From contig JAJFLZ010000040.1 in the NCBI GenBank assembly GCA_021772435.1, positions 1-49,525 of the forward strand: DNA of 49,525 nt, in the 5' to 3' direction. A program made the translations under genes and the position numbers. Position 1 is the stretch's first letter, and the number at the start of each line of letters is the position of its first letter. The notes below the pieces were generated by a model. The model made no database searches and was not told the origin of the DNA. It saw only the letters and a list, made by a program, of their open reading frames with translations. The stretch comes from Chlamydiota bacterium (lineage in GTDB: Bacteria > Chlamydiota > Chlamydiia > Chlamydiales > JACKPQ01). This document shows positions 34,716 to 43,528 of the stretch, one piece after another.

Positions 34716-35840
34716 ATGATAGAAAACTGGACAAGACCACTTGAAAGCCTAGTCCCCATGTGGGGAAATACGCCCGCTTTTCCGTGGAGCGATACAAGTA
34801 GCCTTCTCGGCGAACTACTAAAATGCCTAGTCGAGTTATCGGTTGGCACGGGCGAGTGGAAGGAAGGCGCTGGTTTAAAAGCTGGCCTTGGCGAAAATCC
34901 AACAGAGCTCAGCTTGGAGCTTGCTCCGCTGAAAGAACCACTATTTATGCTCATGCCCAAAAGCGATGTGGAAAAACTCACTGGATGCTTAATGGGTGAG
35001 ACAGGGCCTGGGCTCTCTGATCCAGCTATTTCAGCCGCATTTTTCCAGTTTGCTCTCTTAGAGGTGCTAAGCAAAATAGCCGATTTACGCCCGCTGGGCG
35101 ATTTGTCGCCGCAGCTAGGTGATCATGTATTTGATGCGCAAAAAGGTTATGCCTTGGATGTTGCGATCAAAAAAGAGGGGCAAACGCTGTGGGCAAGAGT
35201 CATCTGCCCTGAAGATTTTCACAAAGCTTTCCAAACGCATTTTGCAAGAGAAAAAATCGATTTGATGAATCATCCAATGAAGGATAAGGTCAATATCGCA
35301 CTCACGTTTGAAGCTGGGGAGACGACGCTATCTGCTGCTAAGTGGAAGAGCGTGGGTCTTGGCGATTTTGTGATTTTGGATAGATGCAGCTACAACCCCA
35401 ATGCTGAAAAAGGCTCGCTCATTGTCTCTTGCGGCGGTGGCCCCCTTTTTCAAGCTAGAGCAAAAGATGGCGAGGTTAAAATCCTCGATTACGCATACAC
35501 ATTTGAGGACAAAATGAAAAGCGATGATCAAACAGAAGAAACCTTTGAAGACCCAATGCATGATGAAGAAATGAATGATGATGAAGCGCCTCCGCCAACA
35601 CATACCGATCATCAAGATTTAATTTCTGCTGACAACGTGCCGATGCAAATCACTGTCGAGGTGGGCCGTGTGCATATGCCGCTATCCAAGGTGCTCGGTT
35701 TAAAACCTGGCAATGTGCTCGATCTTTCGATGCGTCCCGAAGAAGGCGTCACGCTCACTGTTGGTGGCAAAGCTGTCGCTAAAGGCGAGCTACTAGCTGT
35801 CGGTGATGTGCTAGGCGTTAAAATCACCGATATTGGCTAA
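34716..35840 (+). CDS. sctQ: T3SS cytoplasmic ring (C-ring/sorting platform) protein SctQ
   Basis: 374 residues, equivalent to CdsQ (CT672), which forms the cytosolic pods that receive substrates. The N-terminal 280 residues are variable. An acidic linker (EETFEDPMHDEEMNDDE) leads to the C-terminal SpoA domain at about 305-372 (ITVEVGRVHMPLSKVLGL, ending VGDVLGVKITDIG). In several bacteria an internal start makes a separate SpoA-only product; whether that happens here is not visible. GAGGAG precedes ATG 34716. Pkn5 follows by five bases. Confidence 0.92.
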   Translation: MIENWTRPLESLVPMWGNTPAFPWSDTSSLLGELLKCLVELSVGTGEWKEGAGLKAGLGENPTELSLELAPLKEPLFMLMPKSDVEKLTGCLMGETGPGLSDPAISAAFFQFALLEVLSKIADLRPLGDLSPQLGDHVFDAQKGYALDVAIKKEGQTLWARVICPEDFHKAFQTHFAREKIDLMNHPMKDKVNIALTFEAGETTLSAAKWKSVGLGDFVILDRCSYNPNAEKGSLIVSCGGGPLFQARAKDGEVKILDYAYTFEDKMKSDDQTEETFEDPMHDEEMNDDEAPPPTHTDHQDLISADNVPMQITVEVGRVHMPLSKVLGLKPGNVLDLSMRPEEGVTLTVGGKAVAKGELLAVGDVLGVKITDIG

Positions 35841-35845
35841 ATCAT

Positions 35846-37429
35846 ATGGCGAAAGAAGCACTTCATGAGCAACCTACCTTGCCCCACATTGCGGATGCTC
35901 CAGGACTTGCTATGGAGGTCCCCTCTCAAATCGGACCTTACAAGATTGAAAGTTTGCTAAACAAGGGTGGCATGAGTCTGCTCTACTTGGGGCTGCATCC
36001 AGAAAAACGCATCCCCATCGCTGTCAAGGCTCTTAAAAATCAGTACCTCGGTCACCCTGAAATGAAGGGGCAGTTTTTAAAAGAAGCGGAGGTGATTGAA
36101 CTTGCAGATCACCCCAATATCGTTAAGCTCTACGGCCACGGAGAATGGGAAGGTGGCCTGTATATCTCGATGGAGTGGATCAAAGGCATCTCACTCAAAC
36201 AATTTATTACGCAGCAATCACTCTCTCTTAAACGCTCGATGGAAGTTGTTTTGCAAGTCTGCTACGCTCTTCTGCATTTGCATACTCACGGTGTCATTCA
36301 TCGCGATTTAAAACCGGAAAACATCCTCATTACAGAATCAGGTCAAGTAAAAGTCATCGATTTTGGCATCTCTCAAATGATGTGGCAACCAGGAGAGGCC
36401 CCCCCACGCGGTCTTGGCGGTGTGATAGGAACGCCTAGCTACATGAGTCCTGAGCAGCGCAAAGATCCGTTGCACGTCGATGTCCAAGCTGATATTTACT
36501 CACTCGGTGTCATCGCCTACGAGCTTATCGTGGGCAGACTCAGCTTTGGCAACATTCAGCTAGAGCTTATTCCCAAAAACTTGCGCGCCATCATCCAAAA
36601 AGCTTTGGAGTCAAACAAAGAAGATCGCTATCTGGATATTGTCGATCTTATCTCTGATATTTCCGGCTATCTGCGCTCTTCGCATCTGCAGTCAGAGAAA
36701 CGCGGCTCCGACGAAATCAAGGAAGTTTATGAAAAGCTGGGGATTATTCACAGCGAAGTTGTTCCCGATACCGCACCTGATTGGGCGATGATCGACCTGG
36801 GTCTATCGCGCACGCAAGGAATTGCTCCGCTTGGGCTGTACCACGATTTTTTCAAACTGCCGAGCAATGATTTTGTGATCTTTCTTGCCAGAGCGCCCAC
36901 AAACGACATCGAAGCACTCATTTCTGTTGCGCATTTTAAAGGCCTAGTGCGCATGATCATGTCGCGCCACAAAACGGTTTCCAGTCTGGATTTTGATCTA
37001 GCTAATCTTATCGCGGAGCTAAACAGCGTCTACATTGGAGAGAGCTTAACCAAAACGTTGAATTTACATGCGTTGCATCTTGATCCGGCAGACAACCAGC
37101 TCACCGCGATTTCCTGTGGTTTTGAGCCGATGTGGCACCTAGAGCGTGGCAGTGATATTCCACGTCTCATTGAGAGCCGCAACAGTGCTATTGGAACTGA
37201 TCCGGACGCATCGTTTTTAGCTGTGTCCGATAATTGGGACGATGGTGACAGCATCCTGCTTCACACCCTTGGCCCTGACATCACCGACATCCAAATGCTT
37301 TTTGCTGATCATCGCGGTTTATCACCAAAACCCCAAGCCGAAGCCATTATTCAAGATCTCAAAGCGCAAGACATCGCAGGCGTTAGCAAACCCATCCAAT
37401 CCGTAATCACGCTGCAAAGAATTCCTTGA
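35846..37429 (+). CDS. pkn5: Ser/Thr protein kinase Pkn5 with degenerate SpoIIE/PPM-like tail
   Basis: 527 residues. The Hanks-type kinase domain spans about 30-275: a glycine-rich loop degenerate as NKGGMSLLYLG, catalytic lysine in AVKALK (K61), HRDLKPEN (D154), DFG (D172) and GTPSYMSPEQ in the activation segment. All core residues are present. Residues about 310-490 resemble a SpoIIE-type PPM phosphatase fold (YHDFFKLPSNDF, LNLHALHLDPADNQLTAISCG, GDSILLHTLG), but the metal-binding aspartates are missing. In C. trachomatis Pkn5 is encoded between cdsQ and cdsC and has been treated as a T3SS-linked effector; here an RHS gene intervenes before sctC. Confidence 0.9.
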   Translation: MAKEALHEQPTLPHIADAPGLAMEVPSQIGPYKIESLLNKGGMSLLYLGLHPEKRIPIAVKALKNQYLGHPEMKGQFLKEAEVIELADHPNIVKLYGHGEWEGGLYISMEWIKGISLKQFITQQSLSLKRSMEVVLQVCYALLHLHTHGVIHRDLKPENILITESGQVKVIDFGISQMMWQPGEAPPRGLGGVIGTPSYMSPEQRKDPLHVDVQADIYSLGVIAYELIVGRLSFGNIQLELIPKNLRAIIQKALESNKEDRYLDIVDLISDISGYLRSSHLQSEKRGSDEIKEVYEKLGIIHSEVVPDTAPDWAMIDLGLSRTQGIAPLGLYHDFFKLPSNDFVIFLARAPTNDIEALISVAHFKGLVRMIMSRHKTVSSLDFDLANLIAELNSVYIGESLTKTLNLHALHLDPADNQLTAISCGFEPMWHLERGSDIPRLIESRNSAIGTDPDASFLAVSDNWDDGDSILLHTLGPDITDIQMLFADHRGLSPKPQAEAIIQDLKAQDIAGVSKPIQSVITLQRIP

Positions 37430-37463
37430 AAGAAAAATAAACTTTTAATTACTATCTGGCGCC

Positions 37464-40400
37464 ATGCGTTGGATCAGTCTATTATTCTGCTTCTCACTTC
37501 TTGCAAACCAAGATCCTACACACCTCGCTGTAACTGAAGGTTACCCCTCATTTCTTATCGACGGATGTGTCAGCGCTATCACCGGCGATTACTACCACAC
37601 GTGCGATGACATCGTTGTGCAAGGCGCCGAACCCATCCGCATTCCCCGCACATACCTCAGCAGCCGCCATTTAGAAGAACGGGGTGGTTGGAGCAATCTC
37701 GAACATCTTTATGCTAATAGAGGTCCAGAGTATTACCACACAACTGAAATCAACGGGACAAAACTTGCATATAAGGTTGCAAGCAGAAATCAAAAATGCA
37801 ATTTAAGCCACCGGGCACTAACAAAAATTACAAACTGCGCCCGTGGTGAACTCAGTGCCCGAAACGATTTAAGCAACCAATACATTGTCCCAAACTGCAG
37901 TGGCGATCATTTTCGTGTCTATGCAGCGGGTGGCACCACACGTGTATTTAAAAAAACATATTATGACAACGCTATCACTTACTTTCACTTGCAACGTGAA
38001 GAGCTTCCAAATGGTCATCTCGTTCATTACCGATACGATTCGAAACACAACTTAACTGAAATCAAAACAACAAACGCTGACGGATCAAAAACTTTTGCTT
38101 GGGCTAAATTTCACTGGACGTCTAGCGATGGCAAATCACAAAATCACAAAATTACGACAAGTGATGGTCAAAGCTTTGATCTGCTCTACAAAAGACTAAA
38201 GCACTACGACAACGAATTATATCAGCTACATAAAGAAGAGATTTCCATCCTACGCAGATCAACTAGTTGGAACGGGCCCCAGGAGCAATACGAGTACTAC
38301 TTATCTAAGCAACAGCAAAATCCTAGACTATCAACAATCCACCTACCTAATCGACACAGCCGCCGCATTCATTACCACGAGCCACACCCTGAAGTAGAAA
38401 AACCAGAACTAAACCTTGGAACTGTTAAAGCAATCCTAGATGGCAATCTCAACACATTATACACCTTTGTTTTTCATCCTCCAAAACCTGAAGGCGGCCA
38501 AGGTTTTTTCGAATCCTACGATGCTGTAGGCAACAAAACGATTTATGCATCTTCTCATGACAGAAAACCTGTTTATATCAAACGCTACGATGGCAAAAAA
38601 CTGATCAGTTCGGAGCATTTTACTTTTTATGGACACCGCATCAAAACCGTCTCTAAGTTCAACGAGGCTGGTCATCTCATTCACAAACGGGAATACACAT
38701 ACGACGAAGCTGGCAACGTCATTCAAGAAAAATTTACTCACGATGGTCAAGTGGCCATCACGAAGCGTACGTTCACACGTAACCATCTGCTCAAATCTGA
38801 AACCAACCCTGCTGGCCTAACAACTACATATACTTATCATGTGAAAACTGACCTTATAAAAACAAAAAAATACAGCGATCCAGACGGGATTTTCCTTACA
38901 GAAACCTACACCTATGATGCTGACAACTTACTTGTATCGCATAACCTAAATGATGGCATCACAAACAAAACAATCGTCTATGAACGCATCCAAGCAGGTG
39001 CATTTATTGGTATGCCTGCAGCCATCACTGAAATCGATGGTGAAAAGCAGCTGTTGCGCAAAGAATTTGAGTACAACAAATATGGCCTTATTAGCAAAGA
39101 GCGAGTTTACGATGCAAAGAGCACACACCGTTATACTCTTGAGACGACATACGACAATCAAGGCCGGCTCGTTTGCAAAACAGATGCGCTCGGACAAGAA
39201 ACCTCTTACACCTACGATCATTTCAACAACATCCTATCCGTTCAATATCCCTCTGGCACAAACGAAAAAATGGAATACGACTACCGCGACCGTCTTACAA
39301 AAAAAACGATCAACGGTGAGCGTGAATCGCGATTTTCCTACAACCTTCGAGGAGATCTTCTAGAGAGCACAGACTACAGAGGCCAAACAACAACATACAC
39401 ATACGATGGACCTGGACGCCTTATCCAAAAACAACATCCTCTAGGTCGCATCACGAGCTACACCTACGATGCTAGTGACAACTGCACATCCGAAACAAAT
39501 CCACTTGGAGCTACAACATCCACAAAATATACCGCCCTCAATCTGCCTCTTGAAATAACCTTTCCCGATGGAACCACCATCACAAAAACATACGACCCTG
39601 CTGGCAGACTAATTAGCAAAACAAACCAAAATAACATCACTAGCACCTATAGTGTCGACACCCTGGGCCGCATGACCTCAAAAAAAACACCACTGACCGT
39701 TGAGCAGTGGAGCTACTCCTCCTTCGATGTGCTTACCTACACCGATGCTGAAAATAACATCACCCATTACACCTACGATAGCGCTGGTCGAAAAACGGGT
39801 GAGGAGCTCGCAGGTGAAACAACCCACTTTGAATATGACGAACTCGGACGCTTGCACAAAACCCTCACAGGTCCTTGCGTCTCTGTCACCGAATACGATT
39901 TGCTCAACCGCCCTATCGAAGAGCGCTCTGAAGATTTAGATGGCAAAATTTATACCAAAATCGGCTTTGCATACGATCAAGCAGACAACAAAACAGCCAT
40001 CATACGTTTTAACGGAACCGAAAAATTTACCTACGATCTTTTTAGTCGTATCACCTCACATACTGACGCCCTGGGTCACATAACCTACACAACCTACCCT
40101 GACGATTACACCATCATCACAACCGATCCGCTAAAACGCCGCGCCATTCAAACTTGCGATGCCTACGATCGCATTCTCACCATACAATCCCTGGGTCCTG
40201 CGCAATCAGAAATCGCCCGTGAAGACTTCGCTTACGATCTAGCGCATAACAAACTTTCTCAAACCAGTACCATCTATCGAAACAGCGACAAGCGCACCTC
40301 CACGCTGATCTGGGAATACGACTGCATGAATCGAGTGATCACACTTACCGAAGCTGCAAACACACCGCTTCGGAAAAAAACCCAAACCACCTACACATCT

Positions 40401-42368
40401 ACGGGACAAATAGCGACTCTAACAAAGCCCAGCGGCATCTGCCTTAACTACACCTACGATGTTTTGGATCGCCTTGAAAAACTCACCTCCTCAGACCACA
40501 CCATCGACTATCGCTACACCTACAACGGCCTCAGTCAGCTCATCTACGTCGTCGACCCCATCACTAGAACAACTAGCAAACGCAAATGGGATCCAAAAGG
40601 GCGACTGCTCCATGAGAGCTTAGCTAACGGCTACACTCTTACCTCTACCTACGACGAGGCCGGCCGTCGCACCTCGCTTAAACTCCCTACCGGCACAGTC
40701 ACCTACTCCTACGACGCCAAATTCCTCCGCACTACTACCTTTAACGACCACACACACCGCTACACTAAATACGATCTGGGTGGCAATCTCTTAGAGCAAG
40801 AGCTTATCAACAATTGCGGCACCGTCAAATACCAAATCGATGCCCTTGGCCGCACCATCTCTCTAAACCATCGCCACTACAAACACACACTAGATAGCTT
40901 CGACGCCGCTGGAAACCTACTACGTAGCAGCGGCAAAAACTACACCTACGATCACCTAAATCACCTCATCTGTGAAAATGACAAAACCTACACCTACGAC
41001 TCACATCACAATCGCGATCCCGTCAATGCTCTCAATCAACTACCCGATATCACCTACGATCTAGACGGAAACCCCACACAATCAGAAGGCGCCACCTACA
41101 CCTATGATGCCCTCGGGCGCCTCACCTCCATCAAGCAAAACAACACAACGACCTCCTACACCTACGACTTTCTGCACCGCCGTCTAACCGCTGGCTCCAC
41201 ATGCTATCTCTACGACGACAAAAACGAAATTGGCTCAGACAAAGAGTTGCGCATCCTCGGGCTTGGCGCTGGCGCAGAAATCGGCGCCAGCGTTCTGCTT
41301 CAAATCGATGGCTACATCTACGCACCTCTTCACGATCTGCACGGCAATCTGACCACCCTCTTCTACAACTCTGATGTGCCCTACCAAACCTATACCTTCG
41401 ATGCTTTTTCTCAAACTTCAACCGACTCCTGGCTAGCCAAACCCTACTCACCCTGGCGCTACTCCTCCAAGCGGCACGACACCACAGGACTCATCTACTT
41501 CGGCCGCCGCTACTACGACCCCGCCCGCGGCCGCTTCCTCACTCCCGATCCCACCGGCTTTACCGACGGCCCCAATCTCTATCAATACGTCCTCGGCAAC
41601 CCCCTCACCCACCACGACCTCTACGGTGAATGGACATTTAAAGAGCACCACAGAGCACCTCAACCTGCATACTTCACCCAAGGTGAAAAAGATTTAGATC
41701 CGAATACTCGGCTTTTGCATATGAATGGATTAGGCAATTGCCTAGAAGAAATAAAAGCAAGAACCGAAATATTATCATCCATGCATGGAGGTGCAAAAAT
41801 TCATACAGTTTTTGAACCTAATACAAGCCTTTTTGCAGAAGCTTGTAAAACTTTAGGTAGTTATTTTGGCTTTCCAAGTAAACCAGGTAAACTTTTAAGA
41901 AAAACAATATTAAATCTAGTAGACGATCTTGGAGGACCTAATAGCAATGGACAAATAGATATTTATGCTCACAGCAAAGCTTGCTCTGCACTAGAGCGCG
42001 AGCTACCCAGACTAAGCCCTAACGTTAGGTCCATGTTAAATGTTTATGCCTTTGGGCCTTTCAAACCAATGCCCAAAGATCTGGCTGGAAGCGTTATTAA
42101 TTACATTGATAAGTCTGATTATGTTGCTATGCCATTGATCAAAACATTTAATTTCTGTGACAAATACCTAAATTCTCCAGCAGTAACTCAGTTATTCAGT
42201 CCTTCAAGACCAGAAATCTTGCAAAGTTCTATCATGGGTAACTATAATATCGAGTATACCCGTAATCGTACAGGCCATACCTTCTTAGGTGGCTCCTATC
42301 AAACCAAAGTTGAAGAGCGTGGTATTGATTATGTACGTAAAGTAGAGTTTTTTAAGGATACAAAATGA
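37464..42368 (+). CDS. Exported RHS/YD-repeat polymorphic toxin with hydrolase-like tip
   Basis: 1634 residues. A signal peptide (MRWISLLFCFSLLA) is followed by a DUF6531-like segment (ITGDYYHTCDDIVVQG). Dozens of YD repeats (TYTYDxxGRL) form the RHS cage over about 400-1340. The core ends with YFGRRYYDPARGRFLTPDP and NLYQYVLGNPLTHHDLYGEW near residue 1390. The 245-residue tip differs in style and base composition. It holds YAHSKACSAL (Ser1504), IDKSDYVAM (Asp1552) and RTGHTFLGGSY (His1605), in the order and spacing of an alpha/beta-hydrolase triad, so a lipase or esterase toxin is plausible; it also recalls chlamydial DUF687 proteins. It is inserted between pkn5 and sctC and overlaps the next gene (ATGA). 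Confidence 0.85.
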   Translation: MRWISLLFCFSLLANQDPTHLAVTEGYPSFLIDGCVSAITGDYYHTCDDIVVQGAEPIRIPRTYLSSRHLEERGGWSNLEHLYANRGPEYYHTTEINGTKLAYKVASRNQKCNLSHRALTKITNCARGELSARNDLSNQYIVPNCSGDHFRVYAAGGTTRVFKKTYYDNAITYFHLQREELPNGHLVHYRYDSKHNLTEIKTTNADGSKTFAWAKFHWTSSDGKSQNHKITTSDGQSFDLLYKRLKHYDNELYQLHKEEISILRRSTSWNGPQEQYEYYLSKQQQNPRLSTIHLPNRHSRRIHYHEPHPEVEKPELNLGTVKAILDGNLNTLYTFVFHPPKPEGGQGFFESYDAVGNKTIYASSHDRKPVYIKRYDGKKLISSEHFTFYGHRIKTVSKFNEAGHLIHKREYTYDEAGNVIQEKFTHDGQVAITKRTFTRNHLLKSETNPAGLTTTYTYHVKTDLIKTKKYSDPDGIFLTETYTYDADNLLVSHNLNDGITNKTIVYERIQAGAFIGMPAAITEIDGEKQLLRKEFEYNKYGLISKERVYDAKSTHRYTLETTYDNQGRLVCKTDALGQETSYTYDHFNNILSVQYPSGTNEKMEYDYRDRLTKKTINGERESRFSYNLRGDLLESTDYRGQTTTYTYDGPGRLIQKQHPLGRITSYTYDASDNCTSETNPLGATTSTKYTALNLPLEITFPDGTTITKTYDPAGRLISKTNQNNITSTYSVDTLGRMTSKKTPLTVEQWSYSSFDVLTYTDAENNITHYTYDSAGRKTGEELAGETTHFEYDELGRLHKTLTGPCVSVTEYDLLNRPIEERSEDLDGKIYTKIGFAYDQADNKTAIIRFNGTEKFTYDLFSRITSHTDALGHITYTTYPDDYTIITTDPLKRRAIQTCDAYDRILTIQSLGPAQSEIAREDFAYDLAHNKLSQTSTIYRNSDKRTSTLIWEYDCMNRVITLTEAANTPLRKKTQTTYTSTGQIATLTKPSGICLNYTYDVLDRLEKLTSSDHTIDYRYTYNGLSQLIYVVDPITRTTSKRKWDPKGRLLHESLANGYTLTSTYDEAGRRTSLKLPTGTVTYSYDAKFLRTTTFNDHTHRYTKYDLGGNLLEQELINNCGTVKYQIDALGRTISLNHRHYKHTLDSFDAAGNLLRSSGKNYTYDHLNHLICENDKTYTYDSHHNRDPVNALNQLPDITYDLDGNPTQSEGATYTYDALGRLTSIKQNNTTTSYTYDFLHRRLTAGSTCYLYDDKNEIGSDKELRILGLGAGAEIGASVLLQIDGYIYAPLHDLHGNLTTLFYNSDVPYQTYTFDAFSQTSTDSWLAKPYSPWRYSSKRHDTTGLIYFGRRYYDPARGRFLTPDPTGFTDGPNLYQYVLGNPLTHHDLYGEWTFKEHHRAPQPAYFTQGEKDLDPNTRLLHMNGLGNCLEEIKARTEILSSMHGGAKIHTVFEPNTSLFAEACKTLGSYFGFPSKPGKLLRKTILNLVDDLGGPNSNGQIDIYAHSKACSALERELPRLSPNVRSMLNVYAFGPFKPMPKDLAGSVINYIDKSDYVAMPLIKTFNFCDKYLNSPAVTQLFSPSRPEILQSSIMGNYNIEYTRNRTGHTFLGGSYQTKVEERGIDYVRKVEFFKDTK

Positions 42369-42874
42369 AAATCTTATTCCTGTCAGCTGTATTAGCTACA
42401 GTTGCTCTGTTACCCTCTGACTACTTACAAATTAGTAATCAAATACTGGAAGACTATCGTTTAGAGATGCTACTTGAGCACGGGCTTGTTCTATCTGGAA
42501 GCGGTGGTAGATATATGAACAACTTGAATCAAATTACTCAAGAATTTAATAGCCAGGGCCACCGAAACATTGAAGAGGCAAGGCTTCTCTTTATTCAAGC
42601 AAATTCAAAGCTATTAAAAAAGATTAACCAAGATCACAATCTCAGACCATTTTTATGTCGCTATCCTTTTACTTTTGAAGACCTTAAAATAAAGATCTCT
42701 TTTTACAATAATGAAGAAAAAGCAACTTATCCTTATGTGACTTACATATCTGCAGTAAATGGTATAATCTTTTACAACACAATTGATTCAAAATCTAATA
42801 CGCCAAAATATCAACTTTTACATTCTGAAACATTTACTGAAGCTTGCGCTATACTAGAACAAGATGAAAAGTAA
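42365..42874 (+). CDS. Candidate immunity protein 1, exported
   Basis: 169 residues with a signal peptide (MKILFLSAVLATVALL). Its ATG overlaps the RHS stop by four bases, as expected for an immunity gene. The folded part contains GSGGRYMNNL, an INQD...RPFL...YPFT block, and a C-terminal ETFTEACAIL. These three blocks recur in the next gene, so the pair are tandem paralogues. An extracytoplasmic location fits protection against an exported toxin. The family is not one I can name. AT-rich composition matches the toxin tip. Confidence 0.7.
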   Translation: MKILFLSAVLATVALLPSDYLQISNQILEDYRLEMLLEHGLVLSGSGGRYMNNLNQITQEFNSQGHRNIEEARLLFIQANSKLLKKINQDHNLRPFLCRYPFTFEDLKIKISFYNNEEKATYPYVTYISAVNGIIFYNTIDSKSNTPKYQLLHSETFTEACAILEQDEK

Positions 42875-43394
42875 ATTCATCACAAGCATCTTAGCTTCTG
42901 TTTTTCTTCTCATTGGGTTTTTAACTAAAAACACTGATAACGCTCATTACAAACGGATTGATTCGATTTGTGCAAAAATTGAAAAACAATGCGCAAAAGA
43001 TCTAAATTTGTCTGTCTTTGGTCGAGGCGGAAGCATGGTTTATAACGTGAAATCTATAGATCGCGTTTTTGCATATTACGAATCTATCGACATAGAACAA
43101 GCTAGATCAAACGCGATAAAATGTGCTAAAATATTTTTAAAAGAAATTAATCAAGATAAAAAAGGCAGGCCATTCTTAAATCAGTATCCATTTACACCTC
43201 AAAATATTAAACTACAAATCACCTCTATTAATTCAGAAACAAAAGAGCATTTTGCTCCACCTGCGATTGCTCTAGTGGCTATTGAGGGTGGGCACGTCAA
43301 ATATTACACAAGTTATCATCCTGATGCACAGCTTAAACTTATCAAAAAAGAGACATTTGAAGAAGCATGCGCGTTGCTAGATGAAGGCCAGTAA
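42864..43394 (+). CDS. Candidate immunity protein 2, exported paralogue
   Basis: 176 residues, signal peptide KSKFITSILASVFLLIGF. It shares with the preceding protein the GRGGSMVYNV block, INQD...RPFLNQYPFT, and ETFEEACALL near the end. It starts 11 bases inside the upstream gene, so the three genes RHS, immunity 1 and immunity 2 are translationally linked. One of the two may match an earlier toxin tip that has since been exchanged. A 134-base gap follows before sctC. Confidence 0.68.
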   Translation: MKSKFITSILASVFLLIGFLTKNTDNAHYKRIDSICAKIEKQCAKDLNLSVFGRGGSMVYNVKSIDRVFAYYESIDIEQARSNAIKCAKIFLKEINQDKKGRPFLNQYPFTPQNIKLQITSINSETKEHFAPPAIALVAIEGGHVKYYTSYHPDAQLKLIKKETFEEACALLDEGQ

Positions 43395-43528
43395 GTATCT
43401 TTTGTTGCCGAAATCTATCTTTAATCTCCTGAAAACCCCAACTAAATATTTCCCTTACGATAAGTTCTTCTATAAAAACTCTGGATCGTGTTTAATGAGA
43501 TTTTGTATTTTTAAGTGGCTTTGAGGGC

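Noticed and set aside
38650..41200. Recurrent ACCTACGAT-like DNA motif suggesting a tandem DNA repeat
   Set aside because: It is the codon trace of the TYxYD amino-acid repeats of the RHS protein, irregularly spaced and in one frame.
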